Source: Paraburkholderia edwinii (GTDB lineage: Bacteria; Pseudomonadota; Gammaproteobacteria; Burkholderiales; Burkholderiaceae). From it: a stretch of DNA of 64,000 nt. The position numbers and the translations under genes were made by a program. Shown here piece after piece: positions 14,348 through 25,621 of the stretch; the stretch's first letter is position 1, and each line of letters opens with the position of its first letter. The notes beneath the pieces were generated by a model that was not told the DNA's origin, did not search any database, and was given only the letters and a program-made list of their open reading frames with translations. The stretch spans positions 3,038,001 through 3,102,000 of the forward strand of contig NZ_CP080095.1 in assembly GCF_019428685.1 (NCBI RefSeq), read 5' to 3'.

Positions 14348-15217
14348 ATGAACCGTGTCCGGGGTTTGAAAGCCGTGGGCTTGCGTGCGGCCACCGCCAG
14401 CCGTGTGATTCACCGCCTGGCCGTGTGGGCCGCGGTCATGTTTTTGCTGACGCTCGCGAACGCGGCACGCGCGGGAGAACAGATCGTGCAGATCGCGCTG
14501 CCTGACGACGCGTCGATCAACTATCTGCTCACACAGAAAAACGGCAGCACGCCGCAGTGGGTGCTCGTGATGTTTGCGGGCAGCGAAGGCCGGCTCGATC
14601 TGCATACCGATGACAACGGCGCGCTGCGCTTGCGCGAGAAGAACAACTTCCTCGTCCGCGCACGCACACTGTTCGTCGACGATCAGTTCGCGACCGCACT
14701 CGTCGATGCGCCGTCCGATCGGCCGGGCGGCTACTCGGATGCATTTCGCGCATCGCCGCGTCATGCGCAGGATGTCGCGCGCATCGCGGCCGATTTGCGC
14801 ACGCGCTTTCCGTCCGCGAAGCTCGTCCTGATCGGCACGAGTCGCGGCACGATCTCGTCGGCTTACGTCGGCCGCGACCTGCGCGACACATGGGACGCGG
14901 TCGTCCATACGTCGACGCTCACGAGCCCCGCGCGCGGCCAGGCCACACCGCTAATCGGCTTCGACTACGGCTCGATCGCCGCGCGTCAGCTATTCGTGCA
15001 TCACGCCGACGATGGGTGCTTCCTGTGTTCGTTTGCCGCCGCAAAGCGCATTGCGGAAAGCGGCGGATATGCGCTGATTACCGTGCACGGCGGCGACGTC
15101 AGGAGCGGCCCGTGCGAGGCGCTGTCGCATCACGGGTTCTACGGAAAGGACGACGCCGTGGTCGCGGCGATCAAGGCGTGGATTAGTGGCGGCGTGTGGC
15201 CGAAGGAGATCGAATGA
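14348..15217 (+). CDS. Secreted alpha/beta-hydrolase-like protein
   Basis: A 289-residue protein of unknown substrate. An N-terminal hydrophobic stretch (about residues 25-42, VWAAVMFLLTLANAARA) ends in an AxA-type signal peptidase site, so it is probably periplasmic. The nucleophile elbow LIGTSRGT fits GxSxG. Later FVHHADDGCF and a C-terminal SHHGFYGKDD could give the Asp and His of the triad. The start was chosen because AGGAG lies just upstream of this ATG. It sits in reverse orientation between zipA and ligA, which are usually neighbours, so it looks like an insertion into a conserved cluster. Confidence 0.75.
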   Translation: MNRVRGLKAVGLRAATASRVIHRLAVWAAVMFLLTLANAARAGEQIVQIALPDDASINYLLTQKNGSTPQWVLVMFAGSEGRLDLHTDDNGALRLREKNNFLVRARTLFVDDQFATALVDAPSDRPGGYSDAFRASPRHAQDVARIAADLRTRFPSAKLVLIGTSRGTISSAYVGRDLRDTWDAVVHTSTLTSPARGQATPLIGFDYGSIAARQLFVHHADDGCFLCSFAAAKRIAESGGYALITVHGGDVRSGPCEALSHHGFYGKDDAVVAAIKAWISGGVWPKEIE

Positions 15218-15429
15218 AGAAGCGTTCCAGGCGACCGGCGGCGTTCATACGTGCCGCAAGAGCAGTAGTCACAATAGCGCGGCAACGCAAGGCGCGCTGA
15301 ACGGCAGCGCACGCGAGGCGAACAAGGTGAGCGACGCAGACGAGACCGACACAGACGAGACGAGATAAGCGACGCAGAGGAAACGAATCGCCGCGCGCGG
15401 CCGGCAGGACCGCGCGCCCGCGTCTGAGC

Positions 15430-16695
15430 TTACTGACTGAACAACCGCCGCGTGACCGGCGACCCGGCAGGAATGCCGGCCTGCTCGAGCTTCGCGTACA
15501 GCGTCATCAACTGCTTTTCGATCGCGAGCAGTGCGGTCTCCGGCAACGGCCGGCGCTGATCGTCGACCACGCGCCCGCCGATGCGCTCGGACAACGACTT
15601 CGCGTAGTCGCACATCAAACGGAACGGCAGGATGTCTTCGTCGGCGACCGGCACGTCGAGCACGAGCGTGATCATCTGGCCGCCCTTGTACGTGAGGTCG
15701 TCGCGCAGGAAGTTGGTGTCGCCGAACTGCAGCATGAACACCGGGCTCTGCTTCGCGTCGAGCTTTACAAAGCGCGTGCCGTCGCGCGACAGCAGCAGGC
15801 CGTCCTGCGACGCGACCGCCTGCACGTAGTTCGCGGACCACGGCGCGCCGTCGGACAGCACGTTGATCGACAGTTGCGCGTCGCACTGCGCGGCAAAGCC
15901 GTCGAGCTCGCGCGCCATCGACACGGTTTCCATCATGTCGGGGAATTCGGGCGCGCCGTCGAGCGCATCGGCGAACTGCTGCACGCCGCTCACAAACTCG
16001 GAGAACTCGAGCTCGTTCAGCGGTCCGTTGCGGTTCGCAAGCTGTGCGGCGGCGCGCAGCTCGTCGTAGCGCACGCCGTTTTGCAGCAGCTCCCATGCGC
16101 CGCCGCCTTCCGGCTTGCCTTCGATATGCACGGGTTTGCTGCCCGCGCGGCGCAGACGCTGCGCAAGCGGCAGCACTTTGTCGCCGGCCACCGGCGCACC
16201 GAGGCGAATCGGCACGATGCAGTCGATGCGCCGGTCGACCACCGCGGGCGGCGCCGCGGAAATCGTCGTCGCCGCGGGCATGATCGGCTCGACCGGCTCG
16301 CTTGAACCACCGGCACCGCCGGGCTGGCTGCTTTGCCCCGCCACAGGCGCGCGCGTTTCCGCGCCCTCGCTCTCCGGGAATCCGTTCGGCGAGGTCATCT
16401 CCGCCTGGATATCGGCCGGCGTATCGAGCGGCGCGGCGGCGCCGAATGTCGGCTCGACGCGCTGCGCGTCCGTGGGCTCGCCCGGCGCGCCCTCGCGGCG
16501 CGTGGTCGGCCGTGCCGGCGCAATAAACGGGCTCTGCTCTTCGTGATCGTCACGCGCGAGCGGATCAGCAGCGTCGCTTGGCATCGGTCTTGGCATCCGT
16601 CGCCGCACCTTCGCGCTCTGCCACGCGTTGTACACGACCACGCCCCCTACCACCACGGCGCCCGCGCCGATTAACCCGAGTGTCAACTCGTCCAT
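15430..16695 (-). CDS. zipA: Cell division protein ZipA
   Basis: ZipA anchors FtsZ to the inner membrane at the division site. The 421-residue protein has the ZipA layout: a short periplasmic start, one membrane segment (LGLIGAGAVVVGGVVVYNA, about residues 6-24), a basic patch KVRRRMPRP, a long Pro/Ala/Glu-rich linker (about 35-200), and a C-terminal FtsZ-binding domain of about 140 residues ending in the membrane-distal fold. The position directly after smc and near ligA supports the call, since zipA-ligA linkage is conserved. Confidence 0.85.
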   Translation of the reverse strand: MDELTLGLIGAGAVVVGGVVVYNAWQSAKVRRRMPRPMPSDAADPLARDDHEEQSPFIAPARPTTRREGAPGEPTDAQRVEPTFGAAAPLDTPADIQAEMTSPNGFPESEGAETRAPVAGQSSQPGGAGGSSEPVEPIMPAATTISAAPPAVVDRRIDCIVPIRLGAPVAGDKVLPLAQRLRRAGSKPVHIEGKPEGGGAWELLQNGVRYDELRAAAQLANRNGPLNELEFSEFVSGVQQFADALDGAPEFPDMMETVSMARELDGFAAQCDAQLSINVLSDGAPWSANYVQAVASQDGLLLSRDGTRFVKLDAKQSPVFMLQFGDTNFLRDDLTYKGGQMITLVLDVPVADEDILPFRLMCDYAKSLSERIGGRVVDDQRRPLPETALLAIEKQLMTLYAKLEQAGIPAGSPVTRRLFSQ

Positions 16696-16838
16696 GCACG
16701 CTCCATCAGCAATTCTTCTCTATGCGACGCGCTTTTCGCCGTCCGGCTTCGTCTGAACCCGCGTCGAGGCCATGCCTGCAACGACGCTCGCGGCCTCGAT
16801 CCGTCGCCCGCGTGTCCGGTCCGGCACGCGTCGCGGGT

Positions 16839-19800
16839 TCAAACGATATTCTGGGCAAAACCGGCAGCACTTTCCATGTCGACCGCGACGATACGCGACA
16901 CACCCTGCTCCTGCATCGTCACGCCGATCAGCTGCTGCGCCATTTCCATCGCAATCTTGTTGTGTGAAATGAAGAGGAACTGCGTTTTATCCGACATCGC
17001 CCGCACGAGGTTCGCAAACCGTTCGGTGTTCGCGTCGTCGAGCGGCGCGTCGACCTCGTCGAGCAGACAGAACGGCGCCGGGTTCAGCTGGAACATCGCG
17101 AACACGAGCGCCGTGGCCGTCAGCGCCTTTTCGCCGCCCGACAGCAGGTGAATCGTCGAATTCTTCTTGCCCGGCGGTTGCGCCATCACCTGCACGCCGG
17201 CGTCGAGAATTTCGTCGCCGGTCATGATGAGTTTCGCCTGGCCGCCGCCGAAGAGACGCGGGAACAGCTCGCCGAAGTGATGGTTGACCTCGTCGAAGGT
17301 GCCCTGCAGCAGCGTGCGGGTTTCCTGGTCGATCTTGCGAATCGCATCTTCGAGCGTCTCGATCGCGTTCGTCAGGTCCGCCGACTGCGCGTCGAGGAAG
17401 GTCTTGCGCTCGCTCGCGGCCTTCAGTTCGTCGAGCGCGGCCATGTTCACGGGCCCGAGCGCCGTGATCGCGTTGTTGATGCGCGTCACTTCGCCCTGCA
17501 GGTACGACGGCTTCAGATCCGGCGTGAGCTTCGCCTGCAGTTGCGCTTCGTCGACGCCGGCCGCCGCCAGCTGCTCGATAAACTGCTCGGCGTTCAGGCG
17601 CGCGGCCTGCTCCTTCAGCTGCAGTTCGGTGATCCTGTCGCGCAGCGGCTGCAAAGCACGCTCGGCCGTCAAACGCGTTTCGTCGGCTTCGCGCAGCTTG
17701 GCGGTCAGATCGTCGAGTTCGAGACGCGCCGCATGCAGCGCCTCTTCCTTGACCGCGCGTATCGCAAGCGCGTCCTGCAGACCCGTATGCGCGGTCTGCT
17801 CGTTGATCGTTTCGAGTTCGGCGCGCGCGTCCTCGAGCGAGCCGTCGACGCGTTCGCTCTGCTCATGCGCGACCTGAATGCTGCGCTTCAGCTCCTCGAT
17901 GCGGTTCGCCATGTTGCGCGCCGCGAAGCGCGCGTCGGTCGCCGCGCGGTCGAGGTCGCGCGTTTCGGCGCGCGCATTCGTCAATTCCTCATCGAGCGAT
18001 TCGAACGCGAGCTGGTGATCTTCGAAACGCGCCTGCAGTTCCGCCAGTTCGCCGTCGTGACGCTCGAAGTTCGTTTCCGATTCGGTGCGCAGCGCGCGCT
18101 GCTCGTCGATCTGCGCGGTGATCTCTTCGAGTTCCTCGCGAATCTGCGTGCTGCGCTGCATGTAGCGCTCATGCGCCTGCGTCAGCTTCAGCACGTCCAT
18201 CTGCAGCGCGTGCACGCGCTGGGTCGCGCGTTCGGCCTGCTGGCGCGCGTCATTCAAGGTTTGCGACGCCTGCGTATGCGACGCCTCGGCGCGAATCGCC
18301 GCGGCCTTCGCTTCGTCGGCAAGCAACGCCTGGGCGCGCACCTGGCGCGTCAGGTTCTCGATTTCCTGCTGACGCGCCAGCATGCCCGCCTGCTCGGAGT
18401 CGGCCGCGTACAGTTGCACGCCGACGCGCGTCACGACATGCCCCGCCTTGACGACGAACGCGCCGCCTTCGGGCAACTGCGAGCGCATCTGCAGCGCCTG
18501 CGCGAGATCGTCGGCGACGAACGCGTTGCCAAGCCAGTCGTTGAGCACCGCGCGCAAGCCCGCGTCATCGATACGCACGAGCGACAGCACCGGCCGCAGT
18601 GCGCCCTGCGCCGCGGCCGGTTGCCCCGCGGGCGGCGGCGAATAGAACGCGAGCTTGGCCGGCGGCGCGTCGGTGGCAAAGGCCTTGACCCAATCGAGAT
18701 TCGATACCTCGACCGCGGCAAGACGCTCGCGCAGCAGCGATTCGAGCGCCGTCTCCCAGCCCGCTTCGACATGCAGCTTCTTCCACAGACGCGGCAGCGC
18801 GCCGAGTTCGTGCTTGTCGAGCCACGGCTGGATCTTGCCCTCGGTCTGCACGTTCTCCTGCAACTGCTTCAATGCGGCAAGACGCGCTTCGAGCTGATGG
18901 ATCTGCGCGCTTTCGGCCTGCACGCGCTCCTGCGCTGCGCGGCGCTCGGCGTCGAGGCGCGGCAGCGTTTCCTGCGCATCGGCAAGCCGCGCCTGTGCGT
19001 CGGTGAGCACCGCCTCGTGCTCGGCAAGCTGCATGCGCTGTTCTTCGAGTTGCACTTCGTCGGGCGCATCGAGGCCGCCCGCTTCGGTCTTCAGGCGCTC
19101 GTGACGCTGCTGCAATTGCTGCAACTGCTGGTCCGCATTGCGCTGGTGCGCGGCTTCGAGCTTCAGCGCCTGCTCGGTTTGCGCAATGCCCGCCCGTTCT
19201 TCGTTCAGCTGCGTCTGCGCATCGCGCCAGCGCGCTTCAAGCGCGGGCAGCGCGTCATGTTTCGCAGCGGCCGTTTCTTCGGCGATCGCCGCCTTTTCGT
19301 CGCCGACCGCGAGTTCCTCTTCGGCATCGACGAGGTCGCCGCGCGCTTTTTCCGCCTGCGACTGCCACTGCTCGCGCTGCGCAGTCAGCGCCGCGATCTG
19401 CGCCTGCACGCGATTGCGCGATTCGACGATGAACTTGATCTCGGCTTCGAGGCGGCTCACTTCCGCGTTCGCTTCGTAGAGCGCGCCTTGTGCGCCCTGC
19501 ATCGCATCGCTGGCCGAGTAATGCGCGACGCGCAGCGTTTCGAGTTGCGCTTCGACTTCGCGCAGCTTCGCCGTATGCGCTTCGAGGTCGATCTGCGCCT
19601 GCTCGATCGCGCGCTGCTGGCGCTCGCGCTCGTTGCCGGCCTCGTTCTTGCGCAGCAGCCACAGCAAGCGCTGCTTCTCCTCGCCGTCGGCCTGCAGTTC
19701 GTTGAACTTCGTCGCGACGACGGCCTGACCTTCGAGCTTCTCAAGGTTCGTGCTCAGCTCGCGCACGATGTCTTCGACGCGCGTCAGGTTTTCGCGCGTA

Positions 19801-20357
19801 TCGTGCAGACGGTTCTCGGTTTCGCGGCGGCGTTCCTTGTACTTCGACACGCCCGCGGCTTCCTCGAGAAACACGCGCAGCTCTTCAGGCTTCGCCTCGA
19901 TGATGCGCGCGATCATGCCCTGCCCGATGATCGCGTATGCGCGCGGCCCGAGACCGGTGCCGAGGAAGATGTCCTGGATATCGCGCCGGCGCGCCGGCAG
20001 GTTATTGATGTAGTAGCTCGACGTACCGTCGCGCGTCAGCACGCGCTTGACGGCGATTTCCGCATACTGGCCCCACTGGCCGGCCGCGCGGCCGTCGGCG
20101 TTGTCGAATACGAGCTCGACGCTTGCGCGGCTGCCGGGCTTGCGCGCCGTGGAGCCGTTGAAGATCACGTCCTGCATCGATTCGCCGCGCAATTCGGAGG
20201 CGCGCGATTCGCCGAGCACCCAGCGCACGGCGTCGATGATGTTGGATTTGCCGCACCCGTTAGGACCGACCACGCCGACAAGCTGGCCCGGAACCTGGAA
20301 ATGCGTGGGATCGACGAATGATTTGAAGCCAGCGAGTTTGATCGAGGTCAGACGCAC
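16839..20357 (-). CDS. smc: Chromosome partition protein Smc
   Basis: Smc is the ATP-driven condensin core that organises and segregates the chromosome with ScpA and ScpB. The 1172-residue protein has the ABC head split between the ends: Walker A GPNGCGKSN (residues 31-39) at the N-terminus, then the signature LSGGEKAL (about 1073) and Walker B LLDEVDAPLDDAN (about 1098). Two long coiled coils rich in E, Q, A and R surround a hinge at about residues 510-650. It is upstream of zipA, separated by 143 bp. Confidence 0.97.
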   Translation of the reverse strand: MRLTSIKLAGFKSFVDPTHFQVPGQLVGVVGPNGCGKSNIIDAVRWVLGESRASELRGESMQDVIFNGSTARKPGSRASVELVFDNADGRAAGQWGQYAEIAVKRVLTRDGTSSYYINNLPARRRDIQDIFLGTGLGPRAYAIIGQGMIARIIEAKPEELRVFLEEAAGVSKYKERRRETENRLHDTRENLTRVEDIVRELSTNLEKLEGQAVVATKFNELQADGEEKQRLLWLLRKNEAGNERERQQRAIEQAQIDLEAHTAKLREVEAQLETLRVAHYSASDAMQGAQGALYEANAEVSRLEAEIKFIVESRNRVQAQIAALTAQREQWQSQAEKARGDLVDAEEELAVGDEKAAIAEETAAAKHDALPALEARWRDAQTQLNEERAGIAQTEQALKLEAAHQRNADQQLQQLQQRHERLKTEAGGLDAPDEVQLEEQRMQLAEHEAVLTDAQARLADAQETLPRLDAERRAAQERVQAESAQIHQLEARLAALKQLQENVQTEGKIQPWLDKHELGALPRLWKKLHVEAGWETALESLLRERLAAVEVSNLDWVKAFATDAPPAKLAFYSPPPAGQPAAAQGALRPVLSLVRIDDAGLRAVLNDWLGNAFVADDLAQALQMRSQLPEGGAFVVKAGHVVTRVGVQLYAADSEQAGMLARQQEIENLTRQVRAQALLADEAKAAAIRAEASHTQASQTLNDARQQAERATQRVHALQMDVLKLTQAHERYMQRSTQIREELEEITAQIDEQRALRTESETNFERHDGELAELQARFEDHQLAFESLDEELTNARAETRDLDRAATDARFAARNMANRIEELKRSIQVAHEQSERVDGSLEDARAELETINEQTAHTGLQDALAIRAVKEEALHAARLELDDLTAKLREADETRLTAERALQPLRDRITELQLKEQAARLNAEQFIEQLAAAGVDEAQLQAKLTPDLKPSYLQGEVTRINNAITALGPVNMAALDELKAASERKTFLDAQSADLTNAIETLEDAIRKIDQETRTLLQGTFDEVNHHFGELFPRLFGGGQAKLIMTGDEILDAGVQVMAQPPGKKNSTIHLLSGGEKALTATALVFAMFQLNPAPFCLLDEVDAPLDDANTERFANLVRAMSDKTQFLFISHNKIAMEMAQQLIGVTMQEQGVSRIVAVDMESAAGFAQNIV

Positions 20358-20482
20358 GGCGATATCGCTGATTGAAAAGAGAAAAAGGAAACGGACCCGC
20401 GTTCACGCCGCGTCGCACCGATGGCTTTAAACCGCTTTAAACCATTGATGCACCGCGCGAGCGGCCGCTAAAGCAGCGGCAA

Positions 20483-21472
20483 TCATACCATCGCACGTGA
20501 GCGATTCCGGCCGTCAGGACCGCCGTCGTCGCCCGGTGGCGACGCCGTCCGGCTTCGGTGCACCCGGCTCGACAGCACCGATGCGAGCACGATGCAGGCG
20601 CCGCCGGCCCATTCGCGCGGCCCCGGCGCTTCGCCGGCGAGAAGCCACGCGGACAGCGCGGTGACGACGATCTCGAAGAGCATGATGATCGATGCGCGGT
20701 TCGCTGGCACGCGCGCAAGCCCATATTGCACCAGCATGTTGTTTGTGCCCAACACGATGCCAAGCGCGACCACGAGCAACGCCGCCGTGGCCAGATGCGC
20801 GCCGGCGGGCGGCGCGGGCATCGCTTCGAAAATCGATGCGCATGCGCTAAACAGCGCCGAGCCGCCGAAGATCGTCGCCGTGCGCATCTCGGCCTTCATG
20901 CGCGGCAATTCGCGCACGATCTTCAGCGTCAGCACATTGCTCATCGCGAAGCCCATGCCGCCGGCCAGACCCGCCCATTCGGCAAGGCTGCCGGGCACGG
21001 GCAGGCCAAGGCGCGGCGACCATAGCATCAGCATCGCGCCGATGAGCGACAACGCCGCGAGCGCCGCGCCCGACCAGCGCAGCCGCTCGTGCAGCAGAAA
21101 ATGTGCGAAGAGCGCGGTCCACGCGGGTGTCAGATAGAAGAGCAGCAGCACGCGCATCACCTGGCCGTGAATCGCGCCCCAGACGAAGCCTAGGTTCGTC
21201 ACGCCCGCGGCCAGTGCGAGCGCGGGCAGCAGCCAATGCCAGCGCACGGTCGCGATCGAACGGCGCTTGAGCAGCAGGACGAAAAGGCAGCCGGCGCCGC
21301 TCGTCAACGCAGCGGCCACGGTGCCGGTGATGCCGAGCGCGGCAAGCGTGCGTAACGGATACCAGACGACGCCCCAGACGGACGCCCCGATCATGATGGC
21401 GAGCGTCGGGCCGCCGAAAAAGCCGCTGCCGCGCGGTTGTGCCTCAGGCTGCGGGTGCGGGGTGTCGTTCAT
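20483..21472 (-). CDS. DMT superfamily (EamA) transporter
   Basis: A 329-residue inner-membrane protein with about ten hydrophobic segments arranged as two EamA halves (from about residue 25 and about 175). Examples are IMIGASVWGVVWYPLR at the start and IIMLFEIVVTALSAWLLAGE in the second half, the latter a typical EamA end motif. Such proteins usually export metabolites or amino acids, but the substrate cannot be predicted. It is transcribed alone, divergent from dapC. Confidence 0.85.
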   Translation of the reverse strand: MNDTPHPQPEAQPRGSGFFGGPTLAIMIGASVWGVVWYPLRTLAALGITGTVAAALTSGAGCLFVLLLKRRSIATVRWHWLLPALALAAGVTNLGFVWGAIHGQVMRVLLLFYLTPAWTALFAHFLLHERLRWSGAALAALSLIGAMLMLWSPRLGLPVPGSLAEWAGLAGGMGFAMSNVLTLKIVRELPRMKAEMRTATIFGGSALFSACASIFEAMPAPPAGAHLATAALLVVALGIVLGTNNMLVQYGLARVPANRASIIMLFEIVVTALSAWLLAGEAPGPREWAGGACIVLASVLSSRVHRSRTASPPGDDGGPDGRNRSRAMV

Positions 21473-21658
21473 CGGGATGCACTGTGTTGCGCATGATGTT
21501 GCTCATGAGGCCTCGTTGGACTGCCTGTCTTGCCGCTCATTTTCCTCTCAGCGGCCTGCGCGTCTGCGTGCTCATCTGCCTGCTCATTTGCGTGCACTGA
21601 TCGCGTTCGGCCATTGCTGCAGCCACGCTTCGGCTGATTACGGCGCGCGCCGCCAAGC

Positions 21659-21664
21659 TATAAT
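21659..21664 (+). promoter_or_regulatory. -10 element of the probable dapC promoter
   Basis: A perfect TATAAT lies about 95 bp before the dapC start in the divergent spacer. No good -35 is seen at the right distance, so strength is uncertain. Confidence 0.4.
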
Positions 21665-21759
21665 TGCCTGCTTATCCGCCGCCCGCGTGACATCGCATTG
21701 CGCCTTCACACCGGCGGCCACCCATCATCGCCTGTTTTCGTTCCGACCCGGTCCGTCAA

Positions 21760-22977
21760 GTGAATCCGTTACTCGACTCGCTGCAACCCTATCCGTTCGA
21801 AAAGCTGCGTCTACTGTTCAAGGACGTCACGCCGCGTGAAGGCATCAAGCCGATCAGCTTCGGCATCGGCGAGCCGAAACATCCGACGCCGGCGCTCGTG
21901 CGCGACGCGGTCATCGCCTCGCTGAACGGCCTCGCTTCGTATCCGGCGACCCTCGGCTCACAGCCGCTGCGCGAGGCGATCGCGAACTGGGCGTCGTGGC
22001 GCTACCATCTGCCGCCGCTCGATCCGGCCACCGAGGTGCTGCCGGTCGCGGGCTCGCGCGAGGCGCTTTTCGCCCTGGCGCAAACGGTGATCGACCCGCG
22101 CCGCAACGCGGCCGGCGAGCCTGCGATCGTACTCTGTCCGAACCCGTTCTATCAAATCTACGAAGGCGCCGCGCTGCTCGCGGGCGCGCAGCCGTACTTC
22201 GCGAACAGCGACCCGGCGCGCAATTTCGCCTGCGACTATGCCGCGGTGCCGGCCGACGTCTGGGCGCGCACGCAACTACTTTACGTCTGTTCGCCGGGCA
22301 ACCCGACCGGCGCCGTGCTCACGCTCGACGACTGGCGCGAACTGTTCGCGCTGTCGGAGCGCTACGGCTTCGTGATCGCGTCCGACGAGTGCTATTCCGA
22401 AATCTACTTCGACGAAGCGAAGCCGCCGCTCGGCTGCCTCGAAGCCGCGCACCAGCTGGGCCGCGGCTACGAACGGCTCGTCGTGCTGTCGAGCCTGTCG
22501 AAGCGTTCGAACGTGCCGGGCATGCGCTCGGGCTTCGTCGCCGGGGATGCGGCGATTCTCAAGCAGTTCCTGCTCTACCGCACGTATCACGGCGCGGCGC
22601 TGTCCACTGTTTATCAGACCGCGAGCATCGCTGCGTGGAACGACGAGGCGCATGTGCGCGAGAACCGCGCGAAGTACGCACAGAAATTCGCGACAGTTAC
22701 GCCGATGATCGCGAGCGTGCTCGACGTCAAGCTGCCCGACGCCGCGTTCTACCTGTGGACCAACGTCGCGCGCACGGGTCTGTCGGATACCGAATTCGCC
22801 CAGCGACTGTACGCCGACTATAATGTGACGGTTCTGCCCGGCTCCTATCTCGCGCGCACCGCACAAGGCACGAACCCCGGCCGCGACTTTATTCGCATCG
22901 CGCTCGTTGCCGACGTCGACGAGTGCACCGAGGGTGCGCAGCGGATCGTCGATTTTTGCCGCGGGCTCAAACGTTGA
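21760..22977 (+). CDS. dapC: N-succinyldiaminopimelate aminotransferase
   Basis: DapC converts N-succinyl-2-amino-6-ketopimelate to N-succinyl-diaminopimelate with glutamate in lysine and peptidoglycan synthesis. The 405-residue protein is a fold-type I PLP enzyme: MNPLLDSLQPYPFEKLR start, SPGNPTGAVL around the cofactor Asn, SDECYSEIYFDE with the PLP Asp, and SSLSKRSNVPGMRSG with the PLP lysine. The start is GTG. Placement just before dapD fixes the role among the many class I aminotransferases. Confidence 0.93.
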   Translation: MNPLLDSLQPYPFEKLRLLFKDVTPREGIKPISFGIGEPKHPTPALVRDAVIASLNGLASYPATLGSQPLREAIANWASWRYHLPPLDPATEVLPVAGSREALFALAQTVIDPRRNAAGEPAIVLCPNPFYQIYEGAALLAGAQPYFANSDPARNFACDYAAVPADVWARTQLLYVCSPGNPTGAVLTLDDWRELFALSERYGFVIASDECYSEIYFDEAKPPLGCLEAAHQLGRGYERLVVLSSLSKRSNVPGMRSGFVAGDAAILKQFLLYRTYHGAALSTVYQTASIAAWNDEAHVRENRAKYAQKFATVTPMIASVLDVKLPDAAFYLWTNVARTGLSDTEFAQRLYADYNVTVLPGSYLARTAQGTNPGRDFIRIALVADVDECTEGAQRIVDFCRGLKR

Positions 22978-23063
22978 AGCCAGCGTTGAAATAGGCGCCC
23001 GAATAAGCCGGCGCTGACGCATCTCACCCAACACTCCATTCTTTTCAACCGGTCTCGTCACTT

Positions 23064-23890
23064 ATGTCGCAACAACTTCAGCAGATCATCGACACCGCGT
23101 GGGACAACCGCGCGGACCTTTCGCCGAAAGCCGCGAGCGCCGAAGTGCGCGATGCCGTCGCGCATGCGCTCGAACAGCTCGATAAAGGGCAGATGCGCGT
23201 CGCCGAGAAGAAAGACGGTGCATGGGTCGTCAATCAATGGCTGAAGAAAGCGGTGCTGCTGTCGTTCCGTCTCGAAGACAACGCGCCGATGCCGGCTGGT
23301 GGCTTCTCCCAGTTCTACGACAAGGTGCCGAGCAAATTCGCGAACTACACGGCCGCGGACTTCGCCGCCGGCGGCTTTCGCGTTGTGCCGCCCGCCGTCG
23401 CGCGCCGCGGCTCGTTTATCGCGAAGAACGTCGTGCTGATGCCGTCGTACGTGAATATCGGCGCCTACGTCGATGAAGGCACGATGGTCGACACGTGGGC
23501 GACCGTCGGCTCGTGCGCGCAGATCGGCAAGAACGTGCACCTGTCGGGCGGCGTCGGGATCGGCGGCGTGCTCGAGCCGCTGCAGGCCAACCCTGTCGTG
23601 ATCGAAGACAACTGCTTTATCGGTGCGCGCTCGGAAGTCGTCGAAGGCGTGATCGTCGAGGAGAACTCGGTGATCTCGATGGGCGTCTACCTCGGCCAGA
23701 GCACGAAGATTTACGACCGCGAAACCGGTGAAGTCAGCTACGGCCGCATTCCGGCGGGCTCGGTCGTCGTCGCGGGCAACCTGCCGTCGAAGGACGGCAC
23801 GCATAGCCTTTACTGCGCGGTCATCGTCAAGAAGGTCGACGCGAAAACCCGCGCGAAGGTCGGCCTCAACGAACTGCTGCGAGGCGACTG

Positions 23891-23891
<1 letters not shown>
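23064..23891 (+). CDS. dapD: Tetrahydrodipicolinate N-succinyltransferase
   Basis: DapD succinylates tetrahydrodipicolinate with succinyl-CoA, opening the succinylase branch of lysine synthesis. The 275-residue protein has the N-terminal helical domain and a left-handed beta-helix of hexapeptide repeats in the middle (from [16 protein letters not shown] through [20 protein letters not shown] to [14 protein letters not shown]). The C-terminus has the [16 protein letters not shown] stretch. It is followed by the ArsC-like gene with a TGATG overlap. Confidence 0.97.
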
Positions 23892-25604
<1,713 letters not shown>

Positions 25605-25621
25605 ACGAGGAACCCGTTGCG

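Noticed and set aside
17148..20321. A 1057-codon open frame antisense to smc
   Set aside because: It mirrors the smc codons (Arg/Leu/Asp-rich shadow of a GC-rich gene) and has no family motif.
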